From Candidatus Latescibacterota bacterium (GTDB lineage: Bacteria; Krumholzibacteriota; Krumholzibacteriia; JACNKJ01), in NCBI GenBank assembly GCA_020633725.1, contig JACKDC010000004.1:186001-250000 (forward strand): DNA of 64,000 bases, in the 5' to 3' direction. Positions 15,872 to 24,269 of this stretch are shown here, piece by piece. A program made the translations under genes and the position numbers. The notes under the pieces are model-generated. The model did not search any database and was not told the origin of the DNA. It saw nothing but the letters and a program-made list of their open reading frames with translations. Position 1 is the stretch's first letter. Each line of letters starts with the position of its first letter.

Positions 15872-17232
15872 CGCGCAAGGTGCTCATGATCAGCCACGGC
15901 TACCCGCCCGTGGGAGGGAGCGGCATGCTGCGCACCCTCAAGTTCAGCAAGTACCTGCCGCCGCTGGGCTGGCAGCCCGTGGTGCTCACGCTCCAGCGCA
16001 CCAAGCATCCGCGTCTGGACACGCGGCTCTTGAAGGAAGTGCCGGCGGGCACGGCCGTCTACCGCTCGCCGGTCTGGAACCCGCTGGACCTGCTCGTCTG
16101 GCTGAAGTCCCTCCCGAAGCGCCTGCGCCGCACGCGGCCGGCCGCGCCCGGTGCTGGGGGTGGGGGCGGCGTGGCGGAACCCGCCACCGACGACGCCCCC
16201 CGCGGCGGCCCCATGGGCCTCCTGCTGGACCTGCTCACCACGCCCGACAGCTACAGCGGCTGGCTGGGACCGGGGCTCTGCATCGGCCTGTGGACGCTCC
16301 TGCGCCACCGGCCGCGGATCATCTACAGCACCAGCCCGCCGCCCACGGCGCACCTGCTGGGCGGCCTGCTGGCGCGGCTGGCGCGGCGGCCCTGGGTGGT
16401 GGACTTCCGCGACCCCTGGACGCTGCAGTTCCCCGCCGAGCAGCTCGCCACGCGCAGGGGGCGCTGGAGCCGTCGGCTCGAGGCCTGGGTGCTGCGCCGC
16501 GCCGACCTGGTGATCTGCAACACGGACCCGCTGGCCGACGCCCTGCGCGCCACCTACCCGGCGATCCCCGCCGAGCGCTTCGTCACCATCACGAACGGCT
16601 TCGACCCGGCGGACTTCACCAGCGATCCCGGCGCGCCGCCCGCGGACGGCCCCTTCCGCTTCGCGCACACGGGCGAGTTCTTCCCCACGCGCAACCTGCG
16701 CGTGCCGGATCCCTTCCTCGCCGCGCTGCGCGACCTGGCCGAGGAGGGCGCGCTGGACCCCGCCAGGGTGCGCGTGCGCCTGGTGGGCAGCGGCGAGTAC
16801 ACCGGACTGCCGCAGTTCGCCGCGCTCATGGAGTCACCCGCGCTGGCCCAGATGGTGGAGGTGGTGGACTTCCTGCCCCACGCCGAGATCCCCGCCGAGC
16901 TGGCGGCGAGCCACGCGCTGCTGCTCTTCCAGAACGGCGAGATCTTCCACATGCAGGTGCCGGCCAAGGCCTTCGAGTACATCCGGGCGGCGCGGCCGAT
17001 CCTCGCCGTGGCGCCCCCGGGGGCGACCGCCGCGCTGGTGGCCTCGGTGGACGGCGGCCTGGCCATCGCGCCGGACGACGCCGCCGGCCTGCGCGCCGCC
17101 ATCCTCGCGCTGATCGCCGGGCGCGGCGCGCTACCGCGGCGCGGTGAGGAAGAACTCGAGCGCTTCGGCCGTCCGGGTCTCGCGCGCAAGCTGGCCGGGC
17201 TGATGGACCGCCTGGCCCCTCAGGGAGGTTGA
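15868..17232 (+). CDS. Glycosyltransferase, GT4-like
   Basis: A 454-residue GT-B-fold glycosyltransferase. The N-terminal acceptor domain starts ISHGYPPVGGSGMLRTLKFSKYLPPLGW, a standard GT4 opening. WVVDFRDPW (about 175-183) and ITNGFDPADF (about 235-244) are typical. The C-terminal half has the donor-side VPAKAFEYIRAARPILAVAPPG motif including the conserved Glu. A Gly/Pro-rich insert lies near residues 92-110. The start overlaps the hydrolase stop by 4 nt and GGGGAGGGG precedes it. It transfers a sugar from an activated donor in repeat-unit assembly. Sugar identity cannot be read from sequence. Confidence 0.88.
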   Translation: MTRKVLMISHGYPPVGGSGMLRTLKFSKYLPPLGWQPVVLTLQRTKHPRLDTRLLKEVPAGTAVYRSPVWNPLDLLVWLKSLPKRLRRTRPAAPGAGGGGGVAEPATDDAPRGGPMGLLLDLLTTPDSYSGWLGPGLCIGLWTLLRHRPRIIYSTSPPPTAHLLGGLLARLARRPWVVDFRDPWTLQFPAEQLATRRGRWSRRLEAWVLRRADLVICNTDPLADALRATYPAIPAERFVTITNGFDPADFTSDPGAPPADGPFRFAHTGEFFPTRNLRVPDPFLAALRDLAEEGALDPARVRVRLVGSGEYTGLPQFAALMESPALAQMVEVVDFLPHAEIPAELAASHALLLFQNGEIFHMQVPAKAFEYIRAARPILAVAPPGATAALVASVDGGLAIAPDDAAGLRAAILALIAGRGALPRRGEEELERFGRPGLARKLAGLMDRLAPQGG

Positions 17233-17235
17233 CGG

Positions 17236-18423
17236 GTGCACTTCCTCTTTCCCTACCTCGCGCGCTACCGGGCGGTGAACTGGACGCGCTACCACCACCT
17301 CTTCGGGCAGCTCGCCACCATGGGCCACCGCATCACGGTGCTGCAGCCGCCGCCGGCGGACATCGGCGAGACGAACTTCCAGGAGATCGACGTGGAGCTG
17401 CCGGAGAACATCCGGCTCTTCGACGTCCCCATGCCCGGCCTCCTCTGGAACCGCCGCTGGCCCCTGGACAAGCTCGTCAAGAAGGGCAGCTACGGCCTCG
17501 CCTGCCGCGACCGGGTGGCGCGCATCTTCGCCGAAGATCCCGCCGACGCGCTGCTCGTCTACAACCTGCCCCAGGCCGGCATGCTGCACGTGGCGCCGCT
17601 GGCCGGGCGCAAGCTCGTGCGCGTCTTCGACCTGGCGGACGACTACGAGGCCATGCTGGCCACCGAGCTCGGCCGCTTCGCCTGGGGGCCGCTGCTCTGG
17701 CAGGGCAAGCGCACCTTGCACCGGATGATCGACGACGCGGATCTCGTCCTCAGCGTGAGCCATTCGCTGGCGGACGACTATCCGAACCGCGACATCCACG
17801 TGCTGCCCAACGGCGTGGACTTCGCGCGCTTCGAGGGCGTGCGCGCCTCCGTGGACGGCCGCGTGGGCACGGGCGACGACCATCGCCTGGTGGTGGGCTA
17901 CCTCGGCGCCTTCGAGTACTTCATCGACTTTCCGCTCATCCTGGACATGGCCGAGCGGATGCCCGACACTCGCTTCCGGCTGGTGGGCGCGGGGCGCGAC
18001 TTCGAACACGTGCGCTCGGAGGCGGCCCGGCGCGGGCTCGACAACGTGGAGTTGCCGGGGCCGGTGCCCTTCAACCGCGTCCCGGCGGAGATCGCCGCCA
18101 TGGACGTCTGCCTCAACACCTTCGTCCGCATTCCCATCAGCCACAAGGCCAGCCCCATGAAGCTCTTCGAGTACCTGGCCATGGGGCGGCCGGTGCTGAC
18201 CACGGACCTCGACGAGGTGCGCCGCTACGGGGTGGACTTCCTCGTCACCGTGAACACGGCCGAGGAGGCCGTGGCCGCGCTGCGCCGCCTGGCGGCCGAC
18301 CCCGCCGAGCGGGCCTGGCGCGCCGAGGCCGGCCGCGACTGGGTGCGGGCGTCCTTCGACTGGAAGGACATCGCCAACCGGCTGGTGGAACTGGTGGAGC
18401 GCTGCACCGACCGCATGGACTAG
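17236..18423 (+). CDS. Glycosyltransferase, GT4-like
   Basis: A 395-residue GT-B glycosyltransferase beginning at GTG 17236 with GGGAGG 9 nt upstream. The acceptor half includes HRITVLQPPPADIGETNFQ. The inter-domain LPNGVDFARF is typical of GT4. The donor half contains VGYLGAFEYFIDFPLILDMAERMP and SHKASPMKLFEYLAMGRPVLTTDL, where the E-x7 region is the nucleotide-sugar site. It starts 3 bp after the previous glycosyltransferase, so they are translationally coupled. No membrane segment. Cytoplasmic role in repeat-unit synthesis is inferred from context. Confidence 0.88.
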   Translation: MHFLFPYLARYRAVNWTRYHHLFGQLATMGHRITVLQPPPADIGETNFQEIDVELPENIRLFDVPMPGLLWNRRWPLDKLVKKGSYGLACRDRVARIFAEDPADALLVYNLPQAGMLHVAPLAGRKLVRVFDLADDYEAMLATELGRFAWGPLLWQGKRTLHRMIDDADLVLSVSHSLADDYPNRDIHVLPNGVDFARFEGVRASVDGRVGTGDDHRLVVGYLGAFEYFIDFPLILDMAERMPDTRFRLVGAGRDFEHVRSEAARRGLDNVELPGPVPFNRVPAEIAAMDVCLNTFVRIPISHKASPMKLFEYLAMGRPVLTTDLDEVRRYGVDFLVTVNTAEEAVAALRRLAADPAERAWRAEAGRDWVRASFDWKDIANRLVELVERCTDRMD

Positions 18424-18462
18424 ACTGCGCCGTTCACGTTCACACGACTTCGGGAGACCGCC

Positions 18463-19215
18463 ATGCTCGCACGCCTGACGATCTTTGTCCTGATCCTGAT
18501 GCTCCTGGCCATCGGCTGGAAGGCCTGGGCCTACCGCAAGAGCGCCCTGTCCGCCCTGCGCAAGGTGGAGGTGATCAGCGAGCGCTTCACGCGCACCGAC
18601 TTCTTCGAGGAGGACAACCGCCGCTGGATCGACAGCGGCGAGCGGCCCGACGTGGTCTTCATGGGCGCGTCCATCACGAGCCGCTGGAATCCCGAGGGCA
18701 AGCTCGGCGACCTCGCCGTGGCCCAGCGCGGCGTGGGCGGCCAGTGGCCGAGCCACTACCTGCTCCGCTTCCGCTCTGACGTGGTGGACCTGCACCCCCG
18801 CGCGGTGGTGTTCAAGGCCTGCGCCATCACCTTTCGGCCCGGCGTGAACGACAAGGGCACGCGCCGCGCGATCCTCGACCTCACGGCCGAGGCCGAGGAG
18901 GCGGGCATCAAGCCGGTGCTCGCCACCTGCGTGCCGGTGCGCGAGGACGGCAACACCGTCTACGGCTCCGACGGCAAGAAGCTGCCGGACGGCATCAACG
19001 ACCGCATGCTGCCCTTCAACGACTGGCTCCGCACGCTGGCCGCCGAGCGCGGCTATCCCGTGATCGACTTCTACAGGGCCATGGCCGACGATCGGGGCTT
19101 CCTGCCGGCCGACCTGGCGGTGGACGACATTCATCCCAACGACAGGGGTTACGAAGTCATGACCGCCACGGCGAAACCGATCCTCGAGACGCTGCTCGGC
19201 GCGGGCCGGGGCTAG
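18463..19215 (+). CDS. Membrane-anchored SGNH/GDSL-type hydrolase
   Basis: A 250-residue protein with an N-terminal hydrophobic anchor (residues 3-23) and an SGNH-hydrolase domain. Block I reads VFMGASITSRW with the catalytic Ser in GAS. A later QRGVGGQ supplies the Gly block. VDDIHPND near the C-terminus supplies Asp and His. Such proteins act as esterases or acetyl-transfer/deacetylase enzymes on extracytoplasmic glycans. Being inside the glycosyltransferase operon suggests O-acyl editing of the exopolysaccharide (inference). The ribosome-binding site GGGAGA precedes the ATG. Confidence 0.82.
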   Translation: MLARLTIFVLILMLLAIGWKAWAYRKSALSALRKVEVISERFTRTDFFEEDNRRWIDSGERPDVVFMGASITSRWNPEGKLGDLAVAQRGVGGQWPSHYLLRFRSDVVDLHPRAVVFKACAITFRPGVNDKGTRRAILDLTAEAEEAGIKPVLATCVPVREDGNTVYGSDGKKLPDGINDRMLPFNDWLRTLAAERGYPVIDFYRAMADDRGFLPADLAVDDIHPNDRGYEVMTATAKPILETLLGAGRG

Positions 19216-19221
19216 CGGCGC

Positions 19222-20355
19222 GTGGGCGACGGTCGCATCCACGTCTGCCACGTGCAGACGACCCTGCGCGCCGGCGGGCTGGAGAACGGCGTGGTGAACG
19301 TCGTGAACGGCCTGGACCCCGCGCGCTTCCGCTCCACGGTGGTCTGCCTGCACGACGCCGGCGCGCTGGCCGAGCGCATCACGAACCCGGCGGCCGCGGT
19401 GATCAACCTGGCCTATCCCGACCGCCTGGCGCCCGAGCTGCCCACCAAGCTGGCGCAGCTCTTCAAGCGGCTGGAGCCGGACATCGTCCACTGCCGCAAC
19501 TACACGCCGAACCTCTACGGCACCCTGGGCGCGCGCCTCGCGCGGGTGCCGCGGGTGATCAACGGCGAGCACGGCATGGTGCAGCTGGTGGGCTGGCGGA
19601 AGATGCTCGTCAGCCGCGCGCTGGCCACCCTGGCCGACCGCGTGCTCTGCGTGTCGCCGGGCCTGCGCGACTTCCTCTACGAGCGGCTGCGCTACCCGGC
19701 GGGCAGCGTGGACGTCATCATCAACGGCGTGCCGCTCGAGCGCTTTGACCACATGGACGTGGATCCGGCCGCCAAGCGCCGCGAGCTGGGCATCCCCGAG
19801 GACGTCTGGCTGCTGGGCACGGTGGCGCGCTTCTTCCCCTTCAAGGATCACCCGGCCATGCTCGATTTCCTCGAGCGCGTGCCCGAGGTGGACGGGCGGC
19901 CCGTGCACGCGGTGATCATCGGCGACGGCGACCAGGCCACGGCCTTCCGCGCCGAGACCGAGCGCCGCGGGCTCTCCGGCCGCATGCACCTGCCGGGCTT
20001 CCGCGCGGACGTCCACAGCTGCTACGCCGCCTTCGACCTGTTCTGCCTGCTCTCCACGGGCAACGAGGGGACGAGCAACGCCATCCTCGAGGCCATGGCC
20101 GCCGGCACGCCGGTGCTCAGCACGCTGATCCCCGGCAACCGTCACCTGATCCGCTCCGGCGAGAACGGCGTGCTGGTGCCGCCTGCCGGTGAGCCGAAGC
20201 TGGCGGCCATGCAGCGGGAGATCCCCCGCCTGCTGGCCGACCCCGCCGAGCGCCGCCGCCTGGCCGAGGCCGCCGGCCGCGAGGTGCGCGCCAAGTTCCG
20301 CCTGCAGCGCATGGTGGACGACTACGCGGCCTACTACGCGGCGCTGGCCGACTAG
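19222..20355 (+). CDS. Glycosyltransferase of the exosortase-associated Stp2 type (GT4)
   Basis: A 377-residue GT4 enzyme starting at GTG 19222, 6 bp after the SGNH gene. The opening HVCHVQTTLRAGGLENGVVNVVNGL closely resembles the sugar transferase family found with PEP-CTERM/EpsH systems. INGEHGMVQ and IINGVPLERFD mark the domain interface. STGNEGTSNAILEAMAAGTPVLST is the donor-binding E-x7 motif. It is the last gene of the operon; a separate promoter precedes the next gene. Adds one sugar of the repeat unit; the sugar is not identifiable. Confidence 0.88.
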   Translation: MGDGRIHVCHVQTTLRAGGLENGVVNVVNGLDPARFRSTVVCLHDAGALAERITNPAAAVINLAYPDRLAPELPTKLAQLFKRLEPDIVHCRNYTPNLYGTLGARLARVPRVINGEHGMVQLVGWRKMLVSRALATLADRVLCVSPGLRDFLYERLRYPAGSVDVIINGVPLERFDHMDVDPAAKRRELGIPEDVWLLGTVARFFPFKDHPAMLDFLERVPEVDGRPVHAVIIGDGDQATAFRAETERRGLSGRMHLPGFRADVHSCYAAFDLFCLLSTGNEGTSNAILEAMAAGTPVLSTLIPGNRHLIRSGENGVLVPPAGEPKLAAMQREIPRLLADPAERRRLAEAAGREVRAKFRLQRMVDDYAAYYAALAD

Positions 20356-20369
20356 GCCACCCCCCGCCC

Positions 20370-20398
20370 TTGCCTCGCCGCGCCAAAGCGAATAGACT
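20370..20398 (+). promoter_or_regulatory. Promoter upstream of the beta-helix protein gene
   Basis: TTGCCT at 20370-20375, a 17-bp spacer, then TAGACT at 20393-20398. Transcription would start near 20405, giving a leader of about 50 nt with GGAGG before the ATG at 20454. Confidence 0.55.
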
Positions 20399-20453
20399 TG
20401 TTGCGTGCGCAATCCGCTCCGGTGTCGCCCCCCCCCGGATGGAGGTCGTCGTG

Positions 20454-23036
20454 ATGGGTTTTCGTGGAGTGCCCCACCTGCTCGCGCTCGTTGCCCTGCT
20501 CCCATTCGCTGCTGCTGCCGCCGTGATCGATGTCCCCGGCGATCAGCCGAGCATCGCCGCCGGCATCGCCATGGCGTCGAACGGTGACACCGTGCAGGTC
20601 GCCCCGGGCACCTGGGCAGGCGTGGACAACGTGAATCTGAACCTCGCGGGCAAGGCGATCGCAGTGCTGGGGGCGGGCCCCGGCCAGACGGTGATCGACT
20701 GCGGGGGCACCGAGCAGGGCTTCCTGCTCCTGGGCGGCGAGACCGTGTCGACGCTGATCGAGGGCTTCCGCATCGTGAACGGCAGCGGCGGCTACGGCGG
20801 GGGCATCCGCATCGAGTCGGCCGCGGCGACGCTGCGCGGGCTGAGCATCGAGGACTGCGTCGCCACGCGGGGCGGGGGCATCTCCATCCGCTACGCCACC
20901 GACACCGTGCTGCTGGAGGACGTGGTGCTGGCCCGCAACAGCGCCGACAGCGGGGGCGGCTGCTATGCCTACCAAAGCGACGTGGCGCACGACCACGTCA
21001 CGGCCGTGGCCAACACCGCCGCGACCTACAGCGCCGCCTTCCACGTGGCGAGCGGCACCAGCACCTTCTCCCACTGTCTCGTGGCCTGGAACACGGGCCA
21101 GTCCGCCGTGAACGGCGCCGTCTACACCGAGAGCTTCGCGGACTGCGACTTCTACAGCAACCCGCAGGGCGACGTGGCCCACGACTGGGTCGAGCTGGTC
21201 GGCGTGAACGGCAACTTCGCGGCCGATCCGCTGTTCTGCGACCGCGCGGGCGGGGACTACGCGCTTCACGAAGCCTCCCCCTGCCTGGGCGCGGGCGGCG
21301 AGCGTGTCGGCGCCCTGGGCGCGGGCTGCGACTATCCGCTCGCCGTGCTGAGCGGCAGCATCGAGACCGTCGACGGCCTGCCCATCGCCGCTGCCGCGAT
21401 CGACTTCGACGGCGGCTACACCCGGACCGACGCCGGCGGCCACTACGCCATCTTCCTGCTGCCGGGCTGGAGCGGGACGGTGACGCCCTCGCACGAGTTC
21501 TACCTGTTCGAGCCGGCCAGCCGGAGCTACGCGAACCTGCAGGGCAGCCAGCCGGACCAGGACTTCGTCGGCGCGCATCCGACCCTGGTCCGCGTCCCCG
21601 CCGACGCGCCCACGCTGCAGGCCGGCCTGGACGCCGCGGCCCCGGGGGACACCGTGCTGGTCGCCCCGGGCCTCTACGAGGGGCCGGACAACCGCGAGCT
21701 CGATTTCGGCGGCAAGGACGTGGTGCTCAGGGGCGAAGCAGGGGCGGAGGCCACCGTGCTGCTGAACGCCAGCAACGGTGTGCTCGTCCGCTTCGACGGC
21801 GGCGAAGGTCCCGGCGCGGTCCTCGAGGATCTCACCCTGCGCGGCATCCAGGGCTACTGCCAGGCGATCGTCTGCGCCGACGGCGCCACGCCCACGCTGC
21901 GGCGGCTGATCGTCGAGGATCACCTCCAGCCCGGCGGCTACACCGACGAGACGCCGCCCGCGGGCCTGGTGGGCAGCTCGCTGCTCGTGGAGGACTGCCT
22001 CTTCCGCAACAACAGCGCCCGCGAGGGGGTCGCGCGCATCGGCGGCGGCGCGCGGGTGACGGGCACGCGCTTCGAGAACAACATCGGCACCGAGTCCGGC
22101 ACCGTGCGCGTGGACGGCGACGCCCTGTTCGAGCGCTGCGTCTTCGCGAACAACATCGCCCAGGGCTACACGCCCGAGCTGGGCTGCGCGCGCGGCCGCG
22201 GCGGCGCGGTCTACGCCACGGGCGGCAGCTTCACGGACTGCCTCTTCGTCGCGAACGAGGCGGGCATGTGCCACGGCTGGTCCTCGCCCGACTACCCGGG
22301 GATGGGTGGCGCCATGTACATCGCGGGTGGGGTGAACCTGACCCGTTGCACCTTCGTCGACAACGTCGCCACCCCGACCGACGACTTCGACGCGCCGGGC
22401 ACGACCTTCTACATCCGGGGCGGGTTCTCGCGGGTCATCGCCAACTTCGAGGACTGCCTCGTCACCGGCTCCGGCGACGGCGGCGCGGCCCTCTACTGCG
22501 ACCCCGGCACCGCGCTGGCGAACTTCAGCTGCTCGCTGTTCTGGGACAACGCCGGCGGCAACGCGGACGGCGACTGTCCCGATCCGGTGGGCGCGAACGG
22601 CAACTTCGCCGCCGACCCTCTCTTCTGCGACCCCGGCGCGGGGAACTTCTCGCTCGACGCCGACTCGCCCTGTCTGCCCGCGAACAACGCCTGCGGCGTC
22701 CGCATCGGCGCCTTCGGGCAAGGCTGCGGAGTCACGGCGGCGGAGACGCTTACCCCCGGGGCGCTTCGCCTCAGCGGGCATCCCAACCCCTTCAACCCGT
22801 CGACCCAGCTGAGCTTCGCGCTCCCCGAGGCGGCCGCGGTGACGCTCACCGTCCACGACCTCGCCGGACGCCGCGTGGCCACCCTGCTGGAGGGAGCGGC
22901 GCTGGACGCGGGCGAGCAGAGCCTGCGCTGGGACGGCCGCCTCGACGGCGGCGGCCGCGCGACCAGCGGCGTCTATCTCGCCCGGCTCGTGGCGCGAGGG
23001 CGGACGGTCTCGCAGAAGCTCGTCCTGCTCAAGTAG
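20454..23036 (+). CDS. Secreted parallel beta-helix protein with FlgD-like sorting domain
   Basis: An 860-residue secreted protein. A signal peptide (about 1-22, ending AAAA) precedes two right-handed beta-helix modules. Each opens with a similar motif (IDVPGDQPSIAAGI and VRVPADAPTLQAGL) and closes with the identical 12-residue NGNFAADPLFCD. A carboxypeptidase-regulatory-like domain lies between them (GSIETVDGLPIAAAAIDF, about 300-380). The C-terminal 85 residues carry HPNPFNPSTQLSF and GRRVATLLEG, the FlgD-like/type IX-style tail. Beta-helix proteins commonly bind or cleave polysaccharides, but no catalytic residues are evident. ATG 20454 follows GGAGG. GTG 20451 is possible. Confidence 0.85.
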   Translation: MGFRGVPHLLALVALLPFAAAAAVIDVPGDQPSIAAGIAMASNGDTVQVAPGTWAGVDNVNLNLAGKAIAVLGAGPGQTVIDCGGTEQGFLLLGGETVSTLIEGFRIVNGSGGYGGGIRIESAAATLRGLSIEDCVATRGGGISIRYATDTVLLEDVVLARNSADSGGGCYAYQSDVAHDHVTAVANTAATYSAAFHVASGTSTFSHCLVAWNTGQSAVNGAVYTESFADCDFYSNPQGDVAHDWVELVGVNGNFAADPLFCDRAGGDYALHEASPCLGAGGERVGALGAGCDYPLAVLSGSIETVDGLPIAAAAIDFDGGYTRTDAGGHYAIFLLPGWSGTVTPSHEFYLFEPASRSYANLQGSQPDQDFVGAHPTLVRVPADAPTLQAGLDAAAPGDTVLVAPGLYEGPDNRELDFGGKDVVLRGEAGAEATVLLNASNGVLVRFDGGEGPGAVLEDLTLRGIQGYCQAIVCADGATPTLRRLIVEDHLQPGGYTDETPPAGLVGSSLLVEDCLFRNNSAREGVARIGGGARVTGTRFENNIGTESGTVRVDGDALFERCVFANNIAQGYTPELGCARGRGGAVYATGGSFTDCLFVANEAGMCHGWSSPDYPGMGGAMYIAGGVNLTRCTFVDNVATPTDDFDAPGTTFYIRGGFSRVIANFEDCLVTGSGDGGAALYCDPGTALANFSCSLFWDNAGGNADGDCPDPVGANGNFAADPLFCDPGAGNFSLDADSPCLPANNACGVRIGAFGQGCGVTAAETLTPGALRLSGHPNPFNPSTQLSFALPEAAAVTLTVHDLAGRRVATLLEGAALDAGEQSLRWDGRLDGGGRATSGVYLARLVARGRTVSQKLVLLK

Positions 23037-23099
23037 CGACCCGAGACCGCGTCCGAAAACGTCTCGCGCGCCTGGCCGGCGCGAACGATATTGCCGGTC

Positions 23100-24020
23100 A
23101 TGCACCAGCCTCAGCCATCCCCCGCCAAGCCTCCGAAGGCGCGCCTCGACCGCTTCGGCCTCGCGCAGCTCGCCGTGGTCTACGTGGTCTGGGGCAGCAC
23201 CTATCTCGCCATCCGCGTGGCCGTGCGGGAGGGCGCGGGCTTTCCGCCCTTCATGATGGCCACGCTGCGCGTGGCGGTCGCCGCGGCGATTCTGCTCGGC
23301 CTCGCCCGCCTGCGCCGCCAGCGCGTGCGGATCACGCGCGGCGAGCTGGGCCTGCTCGCCGCCACGGGCGCCCTGCTCTGGCTCGGGGGCAACGGCCTCG
23401 TGACCGTGGCCGAGCGGCGCGCCGACTCCGGCCTCGCCGCGCTGCTGGTGGCGGCGATGCCGATCTGGGCCGAGCTGATCGCGGCGGCGCTGGACCGCCG
23501 GCCGCCGAGCCGCCGCAGCGCGGCCTCGGTGCTGCTGGGCTTCGTCGGGGTCGGCGTGCTCACCTGGCCGGAGCTGCAGGGCGGTTCGCGCGCGGACATC
23601 CTCGGCGTCATGGCCCTGCTGGCCGCGCCGCTCTTCTGGGCGCTGGGTTCGATCTGGCTGCAGCGGCGGCGTCCCGACCTTGGCGTGCTGACGATCTCCG
23701 GCTGGCAGCAGGCGCTGGGCGGCGTCTCCCTGCTCGCGATGTCGCTGCTGGCCCGCGAGCCGCTGCCGCGGCCAACGGGCGAGGCCTGGCTGGCCTGGCT
23801 CTACCTGGTGCTCTTCGGCTCGGTGCTGGCCTTCACGAGCTACATGGGCACCCTGCGACGGCTGCCCTACCGCCTCGTGGTGACCTACACCTACGCGAAT
23901 CCGGTGATCGCCGTGTTCCTGGGCTGGCTGCTGCTGGGCGAGCGCGTGACGTCCTGGACGCTCGCCGGCGCCACCCTGGTGGTGGCGGGCGTGGCCGGCG
24001 TCTTCGCGAACCGCGACTGA
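23100..24020 (+). CDS. EamA/DMT-family transporter
   Basis: A 306-residue inner-membrane protein with about ten hydrophobic helices arranged as two EamA repeats. The first starts VVYVVWGSTYLAIRVAVREG and the second near GVMALLAAPLFWALGSIWLQ. Both end in the typical PVIAVFLGWLLLGE-like motif. It resembles YedA-type drug/metabolite exporters. The start is taken as ATG 23100; TTG 23091 is alternative. It is probably unrelated to the EPS locus. It lies between two secreted-protein genes with no obvious promoter of its own. Confidence 0.88.
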   Translation: MHQPQPSPAKPPKARLDRFGLAQLAVVYVVWGSTYLAIRVAVREGAGFPPFMMATLRVAVAAAILLGLARLRRQRVRITRGELGLLAATGALLWLGGNGLVTVAERRADSGLAALLVAAMPIWAELIAAALDRRPPSRRSAASVLLGFVGVGVLTWPELQGGSRADILGVMALLAAPLFWALGSIWLQRRRPDLGVLTISGWQQALGGVSLLAMSLLAREPLPRPTGEAWLAWLYLVLFGSVLAFTSYMGTLRRLPYRLVVTYTYANPVIAVFLGWLLLGERVTSWTLAGATLVVAGVAGVFANRD

Positions 24021-24269
24021 GCCCGGCGCCAACCCCCGTCCGCGCAACGTCTTGGCGAGCCTGGGCGGGAACCGGGGCGGCCGCGTCACGTTGGACTGGA
24101 CTCCCGGCGCGGCGCGCGCGATGTTGTGGAGAGCCCGGCCTCACCGGATCCGCCGGGCTCCCTGCGCGGCACGCCCCTTGCCCCTTCCCCCCGGTCGCCG
24201 CGCCGTTGCGACCCTTTGCGCGACAGGTCCCGTCCGACCCTGCAACTCCGTCCACGTCGAGGTAGCTCC
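24021..24269. other. Intergenic region without recognisable signals
   Basis: A 249-bp GC-rich gap between the EamA transporter and the heparinase-like gene. I saw no credible -35/-10 pair, dyad or terminator. GAGGT before 24270 is the ribosome-binding site of the next gene. Confidence 0.4.

Noticed and set aside
17131..20505. 1124-codon minus-strand open frame
   Set aside because: Its composition is Ala/Val/His/Arg-rich without domains. The plus strand carries three glycosyltransferases or hydrolases with clear motifs.
20352..24089. 1245-codon minus-strand open frame
   Set aside because: Antisense to the beta-helix and EamA genes; no motifs.
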